64,000 bases of DNA from Tetrahymena thermophila SB210 (GCF_000189635.1 NW_002476360.1:89189-153188); one strand, 5' to 3'; positions 49,022-63,146 are shown, counted from the first letter of the stretch. A program made the numbers and translations. Notes: generated by a model from the sequence alone, not told the origin.

Positions 49022-52000
49022 TCATTCGGGAATTATGTCTTCTTCATCTTCATCTAATTCTTCTTCAATCATTTACCCTTTTATATTTAAAATTAATTAA
49101 AATGACAAAAAAAGTAATTTATTTTTTACAATTTAAATTTGTATCTTTTCCTGTCATCTTTATTAATTTTGAATCTTCAACTTCATCAAATACAAGCTCG
49201 TATTTATTGTTCTCTAATATGTTGTCAAAATTAAAATTCTTGTGATTGCTAAATGCAGGTGGAGGGAATAGCGGATCAATAGCAATCCTAATATTATTTA
49301 AATATTAAGCTGTTATAAATGAAATTAATTTTAATAATTTAAAACCTAAATGTATTTTCAATCATCTAAGGAATAATTTTTGATAAGAGAGGACAACAAA
49401 TATCTAAAGCTGGATTTGTATTTACTTCAATCAACCAAACTTTTAAGTTTTCATCAATCATAAAATCAAGTCCAAATACTTCAAAAGTTGTTTCTTTTTT
49501 ATCAGGATCTATCTTACCATATACTGCTTTCATTGTATCCCTAGCTATTTCCTAAAGATAAAATATCATAAACTGTTATTAAAAAGTACAAAAATACATA
49601 CTTTCATTTGAGGCAATATTGAATTATAAAAGTCTTTTTCTGGTTGTAAAGAAGTTATGTATTTATCTAACTCGTCATAGCTAACTTTATTTCCTTTTTC
49701 ATATTTTCCATATTAGTCATCTTTCTTTTGGACTGCATCATTCGTTAAATGTATCATTTTACCTAATTTAAAAAATTATTTTTAAAAATGTCAAATTAAT
49801 TAATTGACCTTAAATTAAAATTTACTTGAAAAATAAAAATAAACATTTTATTAAAATTAAAAATTTTTAGTTCATAAAATAGATATTGATGAAATTAATT
49901 AAATTAATTTACCTAGATTTTTAGTTGTAAATTCTTTTGATGCAGTTCTTATATATCCATCTTAATACCAGTAACCTTTCAGATACCCATTAGTTGTAGT
50001 CAAGAGATAGTAACAACGTATATCAAATTTTCTTTTAAAGTAGAGTAAAGGATATTCAATATATTTTTAAATAATAAATGTTTTTCTCATTCCTGTTTTA
50101 TGGAACTCATTAGACTCAACTATTTATTCTATTTAATCAAGATCAGATAATACTTTAATGCCTGATCCTCTGTTTGTTATTTCTCCAGGTTTAACAATCC
50201 AAATATTTTATTCTTTCTTTGCTGTGCTATTTTGATTGTTAGAATTGTTACTAGCAAGCTCTTTTAGATAATTGAAATGAGCTACAAATTTTGAGTATTC
50301 CTTATCTTTTTTACCTTCTTAGATATGAAAAGTAAGAGGAATATAATCAAATGGGTTTTATTGATTGGATTCATAATAGCTACGCATGTTGTAAAAAAGA
50401 GCCTTTTTATTACTTAAGTGAAAGTTATCTTAAAGATGATTATGGATTTTAAGTTAGACTGGCTCTTTAATTTATTTGCATTCTTACTCTCTTATTAGGC
50501 TGCTCATGACTTAAATGTTTGAGAAAGCTGTTTAATCAAATTTTTTGCCATTTCTATTCGAAAAAAGGTTATTAAGAGCTTAAAAATCTGATTAATTTGT
50601 AAGTTTTTTTAGGAATTATGCTTATCTACCCAACTTTACAACTTGTTTTGAATTTGATTGCAAATTGAGATTTGAAGCAGAAATTATTGTGCTTTCATCT
50701 GTTGTACTTTCGCTTTAAGAACCAAAGAGAGATTACGTGCTTGTTTATTAAGCTAAAGTTTAGAATTATTGAGTGAATGATGTTTAGCTATTCGAAGGTG
50801 AAAAAATCTAGGGCTACTAATTTAGGTTATTAGAAGGAGATTGTTGAGCAGCTAGAATTGAAGTAGAAGATGTCTGTCTTTATATTCTAGCTTAAGTTAA
50901 TTCTTATTTCAAACTTTTTATTGTTTGCAAAATTTCATTCTTTCTGAGCTAAGTCCATACTAAATTTATATTTGCATCTTCTTTCTAATCAGTAACTATC
51001 CACCACCATCTCTATTTAATCACCATGCGAATGAGCATCTAGTTGTTACCTTTTCCTACATAAGCTTTATAAATGGGATGATTTTATTTCTCTTCTGGTA
51101 TCGAAACATAGAGCTTATTTGAAAAGTTAATGGCTTGAATAAAATCTCTATAAGCACTAATTCTTACAGTGAATTGTTTTTCCTTTTACAATCTAACAAT
51201 ATACTTTTATTCGTAGTATATGGGATGAGACTTACCAAGTGCGTTAATGCTAGGGTCAGTTTTTTTAATTTGGAATTTCCTGATTTTGTAATCTTTTTAC
51301 CTTGACTCATTTTTATTTTACTTGCAATTATCTCCTTCTTTTTGTTATTGATAATCATTTTCTATATTCATCTTATCACCTCCAATATTGTTTCCGTTAT
51401 CCTCTTGCTTGTAAAGATCATTCAAGTATACTTCGCTTTCATTATCTTACTCTTCAAAAGGTTAGTGTAATTTGTATCCTAAAATTTATTCTTAGACACT
51501 AGAATTGTTAGCAATATTACCTTCTGAAATGATTCTTAATACTTTTGAATTCCCAGTTGCACCTTTTGTAATACATTTAGAAATAGGAGTCAATTAAATT
51601 GTCTCTAGCATAAATCTATTCATTTTATCTTAGTTATTGTAAAGTTTCTAAATGGCTTAATAGGCGCTTATTGCTTTTGTTGTGTATCTATTTTATTTTT
51701 AATCTTAAGAAGCAGAGCTCAAATTATAGTACATCTACTAAGGAGTTTAAGATAATAAAGACAATCTACTTTATTTATGTGAGCTTTAATGGTTCAATTT
51801 TTGAATGCTTAATAATTTCAAGATTTTTGAATTTTAGCTAGGAGATTAAATATTTTGCCTCAATTACTCAATAGAATTTCCTCCATTGCTATTCTATGGA
51901 AATATAAAATTGTGTGTGTCTTCTTCACTGTATAACTTCTCTTAAGCACCATAGTTAGCATTAATATCTTTTTATTTTTTTTAAATTAGAAATTTAAATA

Positions 52001-53677
52001 TTTAATCAGTTCTAAGAAAAATTTTAGAAATGAAATAATTTTTTAGTTTGTCTTTGATAATATAAAGAAATTATTTTAATTTTATTATTTAATAATCATT
52101 AAATTTAAATGAAGTTTTTATTAAATGAGTTTACTTTATCTTTTTGAAGAGTTGAGTACTTTTGGGAGAATCTTTCTCTTTGGGCTTAGAAGGCTTTCAG
52201 CTGTTTTGAGGTTTTTTTAGTATGAATTTTAGTGTACGTTTTTAAATTAAGTAAAGAAATCTTAAACAATGTGTTATTTGTGAAGATCAACTAATTCTTC
52301 ATCTTTAGAGTTTTCTAAAGAATAATTGGGTCGTGAAATATTCCATTGATCCTTTAAAACTTTTATATCTAAAAGCTTATTGCTATTTTATTTATATATT
52401 GTTTGAGATGGTGAGGGGCAAAAGGGTAATTCGCTATTCTGTCTGCTTGGAACAATCTATTTTAAGTATAATTTGTATAGATAATAAAAAAAATAAATAA
52501 CAACCTTTCTTAACTCTAGTCCTACTGGCTAATTGTTCCTTTCGGAAGCCAATCTGATATCCTCATCTTTTTAATTTTTATGAGTTACTTTAGTTAATTA
52601 TTATAAAACCAAAAATATACATATTTAAAATTAATTTGTTTATAATACCTTTAAATTTATAATCTACTAACTCAGAGTTCAAACCTATTTTATTTATTTA
52701 ATTATTATATTATGTTAATATTTAAAAAAAATTTTTTTTTTTTGATGGGTTATCCATTTTTCAAGATAAATCAACTTTTAAAAATTTAATATAACATATT
52801 TTGATTTCTATCTAATTATTTATCTTAACAAATGGGAATTGTTCATGAAGTAGCAGGAAAAAAAAGAAAATTAATTAAAAAATAATTGAAATATAAGTTT
52901 TTTTTTTTTTTTGCATAATATTTCTTTGTATCACATTAATTCAATTCGTAGTAGAAGTAGTTTTAAGGTGCTTTAAAATTAATTACCTTTTACATTTCCA
53001 ATTTATTCAGAAAGGCTTCTTTGTATCCAAAATCTAGGATCTCTAAGTTGCTCGTAGTTATTGGATGGAGACTCTGTTTTTTAATCTATTTAACCAAATG
53101 TTAATTCATAAAATAAGAATTGACATAAATTATTATTTTATTTATGAATTTAATATTATTTTGGAAATTTTTATCATTAAAGTTGATAATTAATTTGATG
53201 AAAATGTTTACTTCCTAACAATTTTTATTGGTTTGAAAGAGATTTCACATGCTACTAGCTGTTTTAATTGAGCTATTATTTTTAGTCGGATAGTGAAGAA
53301 GAATATTTTTGGTTATGTCTTCTCTTCAAAATCAAAGTATTATTTTAACCTATTTATGTTTCCCATTCTGATGAGGCTACATGCAGATACCTTCTGATTA
53401 TTTTCATCATTTCTGAAGAAATATTTTTTACTTAAATACTTTTTTAACTGTGCTTTCCCAAGCTCAAAACCTTCTTTATTGATGATGGAGAACTGTTTTT
53501 ATAAATTAATAATAGATTTGTTTGAACATATTTATGGATGGATATTTCATTCTATATTTAAATTTCTTTTTTTCTAATTAAAACCTTAAAAACTTCATTT
53601 TACTTAACTGTTTAGCTATCTTCGTAAAATGACGGGAGCCTTTACCTCCCTTAACTTCTGTAAACATCTTCACTCAT
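49022..53677 (-). CDS. tubulin tyrosine ligase-like (TTLL) enzyme
   Basis: Eleven exons join to 1176 residues: 53604-53677, 53212-53492, 52987-53085, 52649-52684, 52505-52587, 52135-52456, 49913-51967, 49602-49762, 49346-49551, 49130-49287 and 49022-49077. TTLL enzymes ligate amino acids (Glu, Gly or Tyr) to tubulin tails in cilia and cortical microtubules. The first 500 residues are Gln/Asn/Ser-rich. The TTL domain is visible from [20 protein letters not shown] and NLVWTQLRKNE to [28 protein letters not shown] (ATP-grasp), [32 protein letters not shown] and [14 protein letters not shown]. The protein ends in an acidic tail. Glutamylase versus glycylase cannot be decided by eye. All eleven exons keep phase; exon 4 is only 36 nt. 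Confidence 0.9.
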
Positions 53678-55064
53678 TTCTTTAAACGTTATGAATATGT
53701 TGCTAAATGATAATTATTTTAATAAGTAAAGCTGTTTACTTGTACTTTAATTAATTAATTAATTATTTATTTATTTTGAGAAATTTCAACGATAATTTAT
53801 TTGTTGTTTTTAGTTTCTTCTGTCTGTTTGATAAGTAGAACTATTCAATAGAGGAATTGGTGAACTAAAAATTAATACTATCAATAAAATAAAATAACTT
53901 AACTTTATTTATTTATTAATTAACTACCATCATTTTTATAATTCATTCTCTACAAAATCATTATTTGTATTAAAAAATAAAAAATATTAAAAAATTCTTT
54001 TTTTTTGTTTTTAAAAAAAATATTTTACAAAAAAATATTAAAAAAATAAAATAAAAAAAATTTAAATAAATAAATAAATTAATTTGTTATTTTTGTAAGA
54101 AATAAAATAATTAATTTAATCTTATTTTTTGTTATTTAAATAAAATAAATTTTTTAATCTAAAAAATCATTAACAAGATGCTATTAAATTATTAATATTT
54201 TGTTAGTTTGCTTTTTTGAGAAATGTATTTATTATTATTTTTAAGCTTTTACCAACAATTTTATTTTTATTTAATATAAGGCAAATATTTGAATGAATAA
54301 AGTCAAATAATAATTGATCAGAAATTTTTCATCTTTCAAACATTAAAACTCTGAGTAAATATTTTCAAAATAATACAAATAATAACATCTTCAATTGAGA
54401 ATAATTTTTACTCTAAATTTTTGAGTTAGCTTTAATTAATTTTTAGAATTTTTAATATTTTTTTGTATATTGTAATTGAATTTGTTAGTAATAGAGATAA
54501 ATAAATGATCAGGAATAAATTGGTTTAATGATTCAGGCTTTAGTTAGAATAAAGGTTATTAATTGAATGATAGACAAATCAAAATAAAAAATTTGATAAG
54601 AGCAGAAAGAGGGTAAATTAGTAAGAGTTTGTCAGAAAAAATAATTAAGATATACTACAATTTGAGATAATCGATCTGAACAATTTGGATTAAGCAAATA
54701 AAAAATGTATGTGTTTATTTGTTATTTTGTATAGAATGTTATATAAAGAACAACAGATATAGTCTATTTAAGTTAGTTAATTGTATATATAATAAAAAGG
54801 AATAATTGAAAAAGAATAATTAAAGAATATACAGGATCTCGTTTGATAGAGTTTATTAGTAAATAGAATGATAACGAATGTAGTATTATGAGATTTTAGG
54901 AAGAATAGAAGGAAGAGGGTCTAATTGAAAAGAAGATAGGTGGTATCTTTTTGATATATTTGAAAATAAAAATAAATAAATAAAAAGAAATAATAAATTT
55001 CTTAAAGAGAAAGTAAAAATTAATTATTTACAAAGCAAATATAAATAGAAAAGCAATTAAAAAG
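53678..55064. other. divergent intergenic region with coding-like purine-rich stretch
   Basis: Between the starts of the TTLL and E1 genes. From about 54500 to 54960 the plus strand is purine-rich, and frames read plausibly in turn (for example RAERGQISKSLSEKIIKIYY near 54600, then RKNNQDILQFEIIDLNNLDQ near 54640). There is no ATG and no consistent splice path. It may be a decayed gene, an unrecognised non-coding transcript or the E1 5' UTR. Confidence 0.35.
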
Positions 55065-58000
55065 ATGGCTGAGACTGGAAAGATTGATGAAAACTTGTAC
55101 TCAAGAATGATGGGTGCATACGGAGTTGAAGCTGTAGGAAAGTTAGTTAAGCTAAAGATTTTCCTATCAGGCCTTAGAGGTGTAAGATATTAATTTTCAT
55201 CATTTTATTATTCTTCTTGTCAAAAAAAATAAATAAATAAACAAACAAATAAACAAAAAAACATACGTTATGGCAATTTTAAATACTTTTTGATTGAGAT
55301 TATCTCTACTAATACAAAAAATACAGTTTTAGAATAACTGTTAACCATTAAACATGCTTAAACTAAAGATAACGCTAGTTTTTTTAATGTTTTAAAGACA
55401 AAATCAAAAAATTATGCTAAACAGTTTTTATTTTAAAAACGAACGATATCTTATTTAAAAATAGGTTGGTATCGAAACAGCAAAGAATTTAATTTTAAGT
55501 GGTCCCTCTGCAGTTTGCTTGCACGATGATAGCCTTGCTGAAGTTGCTAATATGGGCTGCAATTTCTATCTAAAGCCTGAGCATATTGGTAAAGTTACTC
55601 GTGCTGAAGCTTCTCTTCCTTAATTAAAGGAATTAAATCCCTATTGCAAGGTTTCAGTTCACACTGGTTAAATTACAAAGGAATTATTAGCAGATTTTGA
55701 TGTTGTTGTTATCACTGACAATTACAACCAAGATGAAATTGTTGATATCAATGCTTACTGCAGAGCTAATAAAAAGGGTTTCATATATTCAGGCATCTTA
55801 GGTCTTTACGGCTTGTGCTTTGTTGATTTTGGTGATAGCCATTCAGTTTTTGATACAAATGGTGAAGAACCTCGTAACTCTATTGTTGTTGGTGTTACCC
55901 AAGATGCTGAAGGTTTAGTTACAGTTCATGAAGACAAGAGACACGGTTTCTAGTCTGGTGATTACGTTACATTCAGAGAAATCTAAGGTATGAGCGAATT
56001 GAACGACAAGGTTTTCAAAATTGAAGAAAAGAGTCCCTTCACTTTTACTCTTGTTGGTGTTGATACCACCAAGTTCTAGCCTTACTTACGTGAAGGTATT
56101 GTTGAATAAGTTAAGGTTCCCGTCTAGATTGCTTTCAAGAGCTTGGGCGAAAGTCTTAGCAAGCCTTATGCTCCTGGCAAGAATGAATTAGATATTTGTG
56201 ATTGGGAAAAGTTTGGTAGACCTGAATAGCTCCATTTAGCTTTCACTGGTTTATTGACTTTTGTTAAGCAAAATGGCCACCTCCCTGCTCTTCATTCTTA
56301 GGAAGATGCTGAAAAGCTTCTCCATATTGTTAAGGATATTAATACTCAAAGAAAAAACATTGACGAAGAAGGTGTCCTCAAGGTAGAAGAAATTGAAGAG
56401 TAAATTGTTAAAAATATTGCTCTCTATGCTCGTGCATAAATTACTCCTCTTTCTTCTTTCTGGGGTGGTATTGTAGCTCAAGAAATTGTCAAGTACACAG
56501 GTAAATTCACTCCTCTTAGATAATGGTTGCATTATGAATGCTTCGAAGCTCTTCCCGAAGGTGAAGTAGATAGAACTTTATTGAACTCTCAATATGATGA
56601 CTAGATTGCTATCTTTGGTAGAGAATTCTAACAAAAGTTACTCGAACAACGTACTTTCTTAGTTGGTGCTGGTGCTTTAGGATGTGAATATATTAAAATG
56701 TTCGCCTTGATGGGTTTGGGAAGTGAAAAGAATGGAGGTGTTGTCGTTACTGATGATGACTAAATTGAAATGTCCAATCTCAATAGATAGTTCCTCTTCC
56801 GTAAGGAAAATATTGGTCACTCCAAGTCAGAATGTGCAACTCGTGCTGGTAAAATAATGAATCCTAAGCTTCACATCGAAGCTCTTAAAGAAAGAGTTGA
56901 TCCTGAAAATGAAAGAATCTTTAACGATGCTTTCTGGGAGGGTCTCGATTTCGTAGTTAATGCTGTCGATAATGTAAAGGCTCGTCTATTTGTCGATGGA
57001 CGTTGCGTTTGGTATGGTAAACCCCTTTTCGAATCAGGTACTCTAGGAACTAAATGTAACTCTTAAATAGTTCTTCCTAAGCTCACTTAATCTTATGGTG
57101 ATTCTGTTGATCCTCCTGAGGAATCCATTCCTTTGTGCACATTGAAGAACTTCCCTTACCAAATTGAACACACTATTTAATGGGCTCGTGACTATTTTGA
57201 AGGTAACTTGGTAGAAGGTCCTAATGAAACTTCAAAGTATGTAGAAAATCCTCAAGCCTACATTGAATAAGTAACTAAAGAACTTCGTAGCAAGCCCGTT
57301 ATGTTGAGAGGCCGTTTGGAAATTGTTAAGAAATTGGCAACTGCTTACTCTGGTAACCACTACGACAAGTGCATTGAACTCGCAAGACACATGTTCTAAG
57401 ATATTTTCTATAATTAGATTTCTTAACTTCTCTACTCTTTCCCTCTTGACCACAAGACTGAATCAGGCTAACCTTTCTGGTCAGGACCCAAGAGACCTCC
57501 TATTCCTATTAAATTCGATACCAATGACGATATTCATGTCGACTTTATTTAATCTGCTGCTAATGTATTTGCATTCATTTTCGGTCTCCCTTACTGCCAT
57601 GATAGGGAATACGTCAAGAAGGCTGCAAACTCAGTACATGTTGAAGAATTTGTTCCTAAAAAAGCTAGCATTAAGGTAGACGATAAAGATAAAACTGAAG
57701 AAAAAGTCGAAGACGATGAAATTGTCATTGAAAACTTAACCAAGGAGTTGTTGAATTTCAATCTCTCTTAAAATAAGCCAAAATTAAATCCTATCGAATT
57801 TGAAAAAGACGACCCAACCAACTGGCACATTGATTTTATTTCATCTGTTGCTAACTTACGTGCCCGTAACTATAAGATCAAGGAAGTTACCAAGTTTAAG
57901 GTTAAAATGATTGCTGGTAAAATTATTCCTGCTCTTGCTACAACCACTGCCATGGTCGTAGGTGCTGTCGGTATTGAAATCTTCAAATATATACTCTAAA

Positions 58001-58507
58001 AGCCTCTTAACAAGATGAAAAACTCCTTTATGAATCTTGCTCTTCCCTTATGGATCTTCTCTGAACCTGAACCTCCCATTAAGGCAAAGGATAAAGATTA
58101 TGATCCCGTATTGATGGGACCTGTTAAGGCTATTCCCTCTGGTTTCACTACATGGGATAAGCTCTTCGTCTAAGGTCCTCTTACTATTTAAGGTCTTAAG
58201 GATTATTTCAATGATAAATATCAAGTAAATATCTCCATTTTATCAGTTGGTAAAATCTGTCTCTACAATTCATACATGACAGAGGCTGCTGAAAGGTAAA
58301 TTACATTCATTTATTTATTTATTACATTTTATTTAAATTTTTAAAATTATAAACAGAGAAAGTTGGGATATAGCTCAAGGAGTTGAAAAGCTTGGAGGTT
58401 AACCTATTCCAGACTTTAAAAAGTTCTTAGAATTAGAAATCTGTGCTGAAACTCAAACTGGTGAAGATGCCCTTATGCCCACAATTAAGTATGCATTCAA
58501 AGCTTGA
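55065..58507 (+). CDS. UBA1: ubiquitin-activating enzyme E1
   Basis: Three exons (55065-55181, 55465-58295, 58357-58507) join to 1032 residues, the usual E1 size. E1 adenylates ubiquitin with ATP, loads it as a thioester and passes it to E2 enzymes. All parts are present: the inactive adenylation half starting [17 protein letters not shown], the active adenylation half with [19 protein letters not shown] and [15 protein letters not shown], the catalytic Cys597 in [15 protein letters not shown], and a C-terminal ubiquitin-fold domain that selects E2s. The start is supported by the family-like N terminus, although the frame is also open upstream. Codon use is distinctly biased (GGT, CGT, TTC, CTC), as expected for a strongly expressed gene and unlike its neighbours. 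Confidence 0.97.
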
Positions 58508-59054
58508 TTTAAATAAATTGAAGTCCCTTTTTTATGCTTGATTGCTTTATTTGTATCTTGCTAATAAAAAATGAGATAGAAATTCTTGAAAATAAATATA
58601 AATATAAAATATTTCTATAAATCTTATAAAACAATAATCTAATATTATTCATAAACAATAAAATATTATTAAAATATCTTAAATATATATATGCTTAATT
58701 TACGACATTATAAATTCTTTAACTACATTCCAACCTTAACTTTATATTGATCATTTTGTTATTGATATCTCTTTAAAATAATAATTGTTAAATATATAAA
58801 AAAACAAGCAAATTAAATTAATTTTTTTCAAAATATATATATCTAAAATCAATCTAGAGTTTATATATAAGATATAGTAATTTTATAATAATGTATTTAT
58901 ATTTTAGTTGAAAGAAAAGTGTATTAAATTTAGTTAGTTAGTAACTTAAGAGTAAAATATTTTCATTATAAATGATTTTTTATACAATTTATTTTAATTA
59001 TTTTTGTGCCTCTAAACAAATTATTTAACATTTTATTATGCCTTATCAAATTAT
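58508..59054. other. convergent intergenic spacer
   Basis: AT-rich spacer between the 3' ends of the E1 gene and the DUF866 gene. Nothing else seen. Confidence 0.6.
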
Positions 59055-59546
59055 TCATTTTAATTTATTATTTCTTTTGATTTCTTGTTAAAATACTTCT
59101 ATTTGTACAGTAGCCTATGTTTTTTCATCATAATCGCACCATGGCAAGTCTGATAAATCTATTTCTTGGAATAAAGATCCAGATTCTTTTGCAGTAACAT
59201 TAACAGTGACCATTGGAAGCCATTAAGTTATTTCAAGGTTTCTGCAATCGAAAGTAGCAATTACGCATTATGATCTATCATTACTCAAATCCATTTTCTT
59301 TGCAGAGTCTTTATGAATACTAATATAGCCTTCTCTTTTGCATTCAGGGCAAGTCATTCCAAAATTAGCAACTCCCTTACCACCTTTCATTTCTACTTCA
59401 TCATTTTCAGTAAAATAGATATCCTTTTTATGGTCTTAGTGGCACTATGTGCATTTAACCATGAAATACCATTCACAATTTTATGTAATGAATAAACTTT
59501 CTAAATTTTCACTTTCAACTGAAAGGGCTAAATCTAAATAGACCAT
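59055..59546 (-). CDS. CXXC-motif zinc-binding protein (DUF866, C1orf123-like)
   Basis: An uninterrupted 163-residue protein on the minus strand, the usual length for this family (about 160). The first half carries CTQCH near residues 38-42 and CPEC near 73-76, the two CXXC pairs that bind one zinc ion. The motif GGKGVANFGMTCPEC is characteristic. The second half is a beta-rich domain with CVIATFDCRNLE and ending in the SDLPWCDYDE segment. These small proteins are conserved from yeast to human. Their function is poorly defined; links to copper or zinc handling have been suggested. No targeting signal is visible, so it is probably cytosolic. The gene converges on the E1 gene. Confidence 0.9.
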
Positions 59547-59710
59547 TTTTCTTTTTATCTAAATAACTTGTCTAAGCTTGCTTCTTTAGTAAATTTATCA
59601 ATTTAATTAATAAGTTTTTATGTTATTATAATAAACTAATGATGATTATAATAATAATAATGATATCTTCTAATATTTTTCTTTTTTCTCTGTTCTTCTA
59701 ATGAACTCTC

Positions 59711-60937
59711 TATTTATTTTTAATAAGTATATAATTCAATTAAAAGACATTTTAATACTTCCTGAGTGAGTGATTCTTTCTCTCTGTATAAATAAATCTC
59801 ATAAAACTAAATATTAAAATTAAATTATATTTTTTTAAATAAGCCTATTATAAAGATGTTAAAAGTATTAAACAAAAATGTATAATGTTAAGATTTCTTA
59901 TTTATTTTTAAAGAAATATTTAAATTTTTTAATTTAATTTATAAATTTATTTTTTAAATTTAAAATAGAAAAAATTTTTTTTTTCTACTTTCTACTACTA
60001 CTTAAAGACTTTTCTTATTAAACAGGAAATGAAATACTTTTTTGAAAGTATTTTTTGCAAAGATTATATTATTTTAGTTTAATAAAAAATTTAGTTTAAT
60101 TTATTAAGACCAAAAACGAATATCAAAAACTTAAATTAGTATATTCCTTAGTTATTTATATTTTTCATTCATTAATATCTGAAACATTAATTATCTTTTA
60201 TAGATTAGTCTTTTATTTAGAATATAAGAACAAATAAAAAATTCATTTTCGAAGGATTAAATGTAAAATTTTATAAAAAATATTGATCTACTGAATATAT
60301 TACAATCATATGAATTATTCTTAATATTCAAAATATTTATTTTTAATAAGTATATAATTCAATTAAAAGACATTTTAATACTTCCTTAGTGATTCTTTCT
60401 CTCTGTATAAATAAATCTCATAAAACTAAATATTAAAATTAAATTATATTCTTTTAAATAAGCCTATTATAAAGATATTAAAAGTATTAAACAAAAATGT
60501 ATAATATTAAGATTTCTTATTTATTTTTAGAGAAATGTTTAAATTTGTTAATTTAATTTAGAAATTTAAAATAGAAAAAAAATTTTTTTCTACTTTCTAC
60601 TACTACTTAAAAACTTTATTATTATACAGGAAATGAAATACTTTTTTGAAAGTTTTTTTTGCAAACCTTATATTATTTTAGTTAAATAAAAAATTTAGTT
60701 TAATTTATTAAGACCTAAAACGAATATCAAAAACTTAAATTAGTATGTTCCTTAGTTATTTATATCTTTCACTTATTAATAGCTGAAACATTAATTTTCT
60801 TTTATAGATTCGTCTTTTATTTAGAATATAAGAACAAATAAAAAATTCATTTTCGAAGGATTAAATGTAACATTTTTTTAAAAAAATTGATCTACTGAAT
60901 TTATTACAATCATATCAATTATTCTTAATATGCAAAA
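59711..60937. repeat. tandem direct duplication, unit about 0.6 kb
   Basis: The segment 59711-60333 is repeated with modest divergence as about 60334-60937 (offset about 623 bp). Landmarks present twice include a TCTTTCTCTCTGTATAAATA run, a TTCTACTTTCTACTACTACT run and ATGTTCCTTAG/ATATTCCTTAG. No gene lies in it. It is a non-coding duplication older than the exon duplication at 41.6 kb, judged by the larger number of differences. Confidence 0.85.
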
Positions 60938-62759
60938 TGACCAAATAATTTTTCGATAGCATTTCAACTTTAAGAAAAATTGGCTTTTAAATTTTTGAAA
61001 TTTTATTATATTTTAAACAATAAAGCTCCATATAGTAATGATGCCAATTTTTTACTAAAAGATATGGGTTAATTAATATTTAAATGATATTGAACCTAAT
61101 TTTAGATTAAAATAATTCTATTTTTAATATAAATTGATTTAAATTCAGTTAAAAATTAGAATGATAAAATTTCTTTTAATTAAAAAAAATGATTAATATT
61201 TTATTTTGAAATTTAAATTATTAATAAAATATATATAAGAATAAATTATTTTTGTGAACATAAAATAGTTTTAAGGAGTGCAAATATTTAGTTCATAACA
61301 TATTTCATTTCTAGTTTCATATAAAAATAGATATTTTTACCTAGACAATATTTATCGAAAATTAAATCATGTAAATAAAAATAGGTCTAGTAAAAATTGA
61401 ACCTTTCCTTCCAGGATAAGTATTTTAAAGCTTTTATTTTTCTATATGAGAAAAACAATCTTCAATCTTTTTAAAAATTTAGTAATCTTGGAGATGTAAG
61501 ATAAAGTTTATTTAATTAAAAATAAAATGAGCATATTAAAAATTGTGAAGAAAAAAAAGGTTTTTTATTTGATCTACTTCTGCTACCTGAATTATCAAAA
61601 TATTTGATAAAAGAAAAATAATCATTTATTTAAGGTACCAGAATATAAATAAAAATGTGGCTAAATAAAACATTCATTATTGTATTTGAGCAAAAATAAT
61701 TTAAGTAGTTTTAAAAAAACAAATAAAAATAAAATATGTTGAATTTATTTTAATTTTTCAAGTGTATATAATATTTTCATTAAATTAGATTTTAATTCTA
61801 TAAAGGGAGATTCACATTAATAAAATTTTCTTCATATCATAAATTTATTCTTCAAATTCAAATAAAAATCAAAAATCTTAAAACAGCATCATTAAGCTTT
61901 GTACCCCCTATTTTAATTAAATTAATAATTTTATTGACCAAATAAAATTAGTTAGTTCTAGAGTTAGAGATTAAATATTTTGTGATGAATTTAACTAATT
62001 TTTGAATAAAAATTGAAAGAAAATATAAAATTAATTTATGAATTAAGCTATAAAATAATTATTTTATAATTTTAACTCACATTATATTAATTTAATATCT
62101 TTTAATTTTTAAATTTACCTTTTGAATACATTTAAATGCTATTCACAATTAAATAATATCAAATTTTTTTTATTTGATCTAATTCAATGAATATCTAATT
62201 AGGAGATTAAATAATTTAATTTAACACTTGAAAGAAAATTAGACTTAATAATTAATATCTTATTTTTAAGCAAAATAAAATCAACTTATTTGAAGATCTG
62301 ATTATTTAAATTAATTTTGGCATTGCTTTAGATTTTTATAGAATAATATTTCAGCTTTTAATAATTATAATATAATAATAATTTTCTAAAAAACTAGAAT
62401 TACTATAAAATGTAAATTTTTGGAATAATATAATTTTTTAGCTCTGTAAAGTAAAGCATAGGAAAATTAAAAAATATTTGTAATTTGATCTCATAGAAGC
62501 ATCATCTTATGTTGGAGAATGAATAAATAATATTAAATCATTACTTTCAATAAGAATTATAACCACAAAAATTAGCTAAATTTGATTATAAGGATATAAA
62601 AATACTCTTTTTAATTTTGATTAAACATATTAGAAATTAAATATTATTCTTATATTAATATTTAGTTATTTTAAATATACAATAATTGAAAATTTATAAA
62701 TATTTTTAATCATAATAAATTAATTAAATAAATAAATCATATAAAAAAGTATTAAAAAA
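60938..62759. other. intergenic, nothing recognised
   Basis: Extremely AT-rich DNA up to the surface-protein gene. No coding or structural signal supported. Confidence 0.5.
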
Positions 62760-63146
62760 ATGAGATTTGTTGCTTTTGCCTTAGTTGCTTTGATTGCTAT
62801 CAGTTATGTTAATGCTGATATCACTAACGTTGATCCCTACAAAAAATGTACTTCCTCATCTTCTTCTTCTTCTTCAGGTTCAACTGTTGATCCTTGCTCC
62901 AAAGCATCCAATCCTACTAGCTGTACTGCCTAATTAGTAACATTCGGTTTATGTATGGCTGCATCTACTAACTGCGTCCCCGCTACTGCTCCTGATGTTG
63001 CTTCCTATATTACTTGTTACAAGGCCTGTCAAAATGCAAATCCTGATGCTAAAATAGTAACTCAACCTTAACTTGATTGCCTCAGTGGTTCTTTCTTAGC
63101 TTCAGCTGTTATGATCTTACTTAGCGTTGTTGCTTTATTATTCTGA
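62760..63146 (+). CDS. small Cys-rich, probably GPI-anchored surface protein
   Basis: A single-exon 128-residue protein. Residues 1-18 are a signal peptide (FVAFALVALIAISYVNA). The mature part has a serine run (about residues 33-40) and eight cysteines spread over about 75 residues (KKC, PC, SC, LC, NC, TC, KAC, DC). The last 20 residues are hydrophobic (SGSFLASAVMILLSVVALLF) and end at the stop without a basic tail, the usual layout of a GPI-attachment signal. Codons are much less AT-biased than the surroundings (many CT-ending codons), suggesting high expression. It is comparable in plan to ciliate surface antigens but shorter. No enzymatic motif. Surface location is well supported; function unknown. 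Confidence 0.82.

Noticed and set aside
56251-57679. Several 70-118 codon frames on both strands inside the E1 gene
   Set aside because: They overlap the long, well-conserved E1 frame and are shadows of its biased codons.
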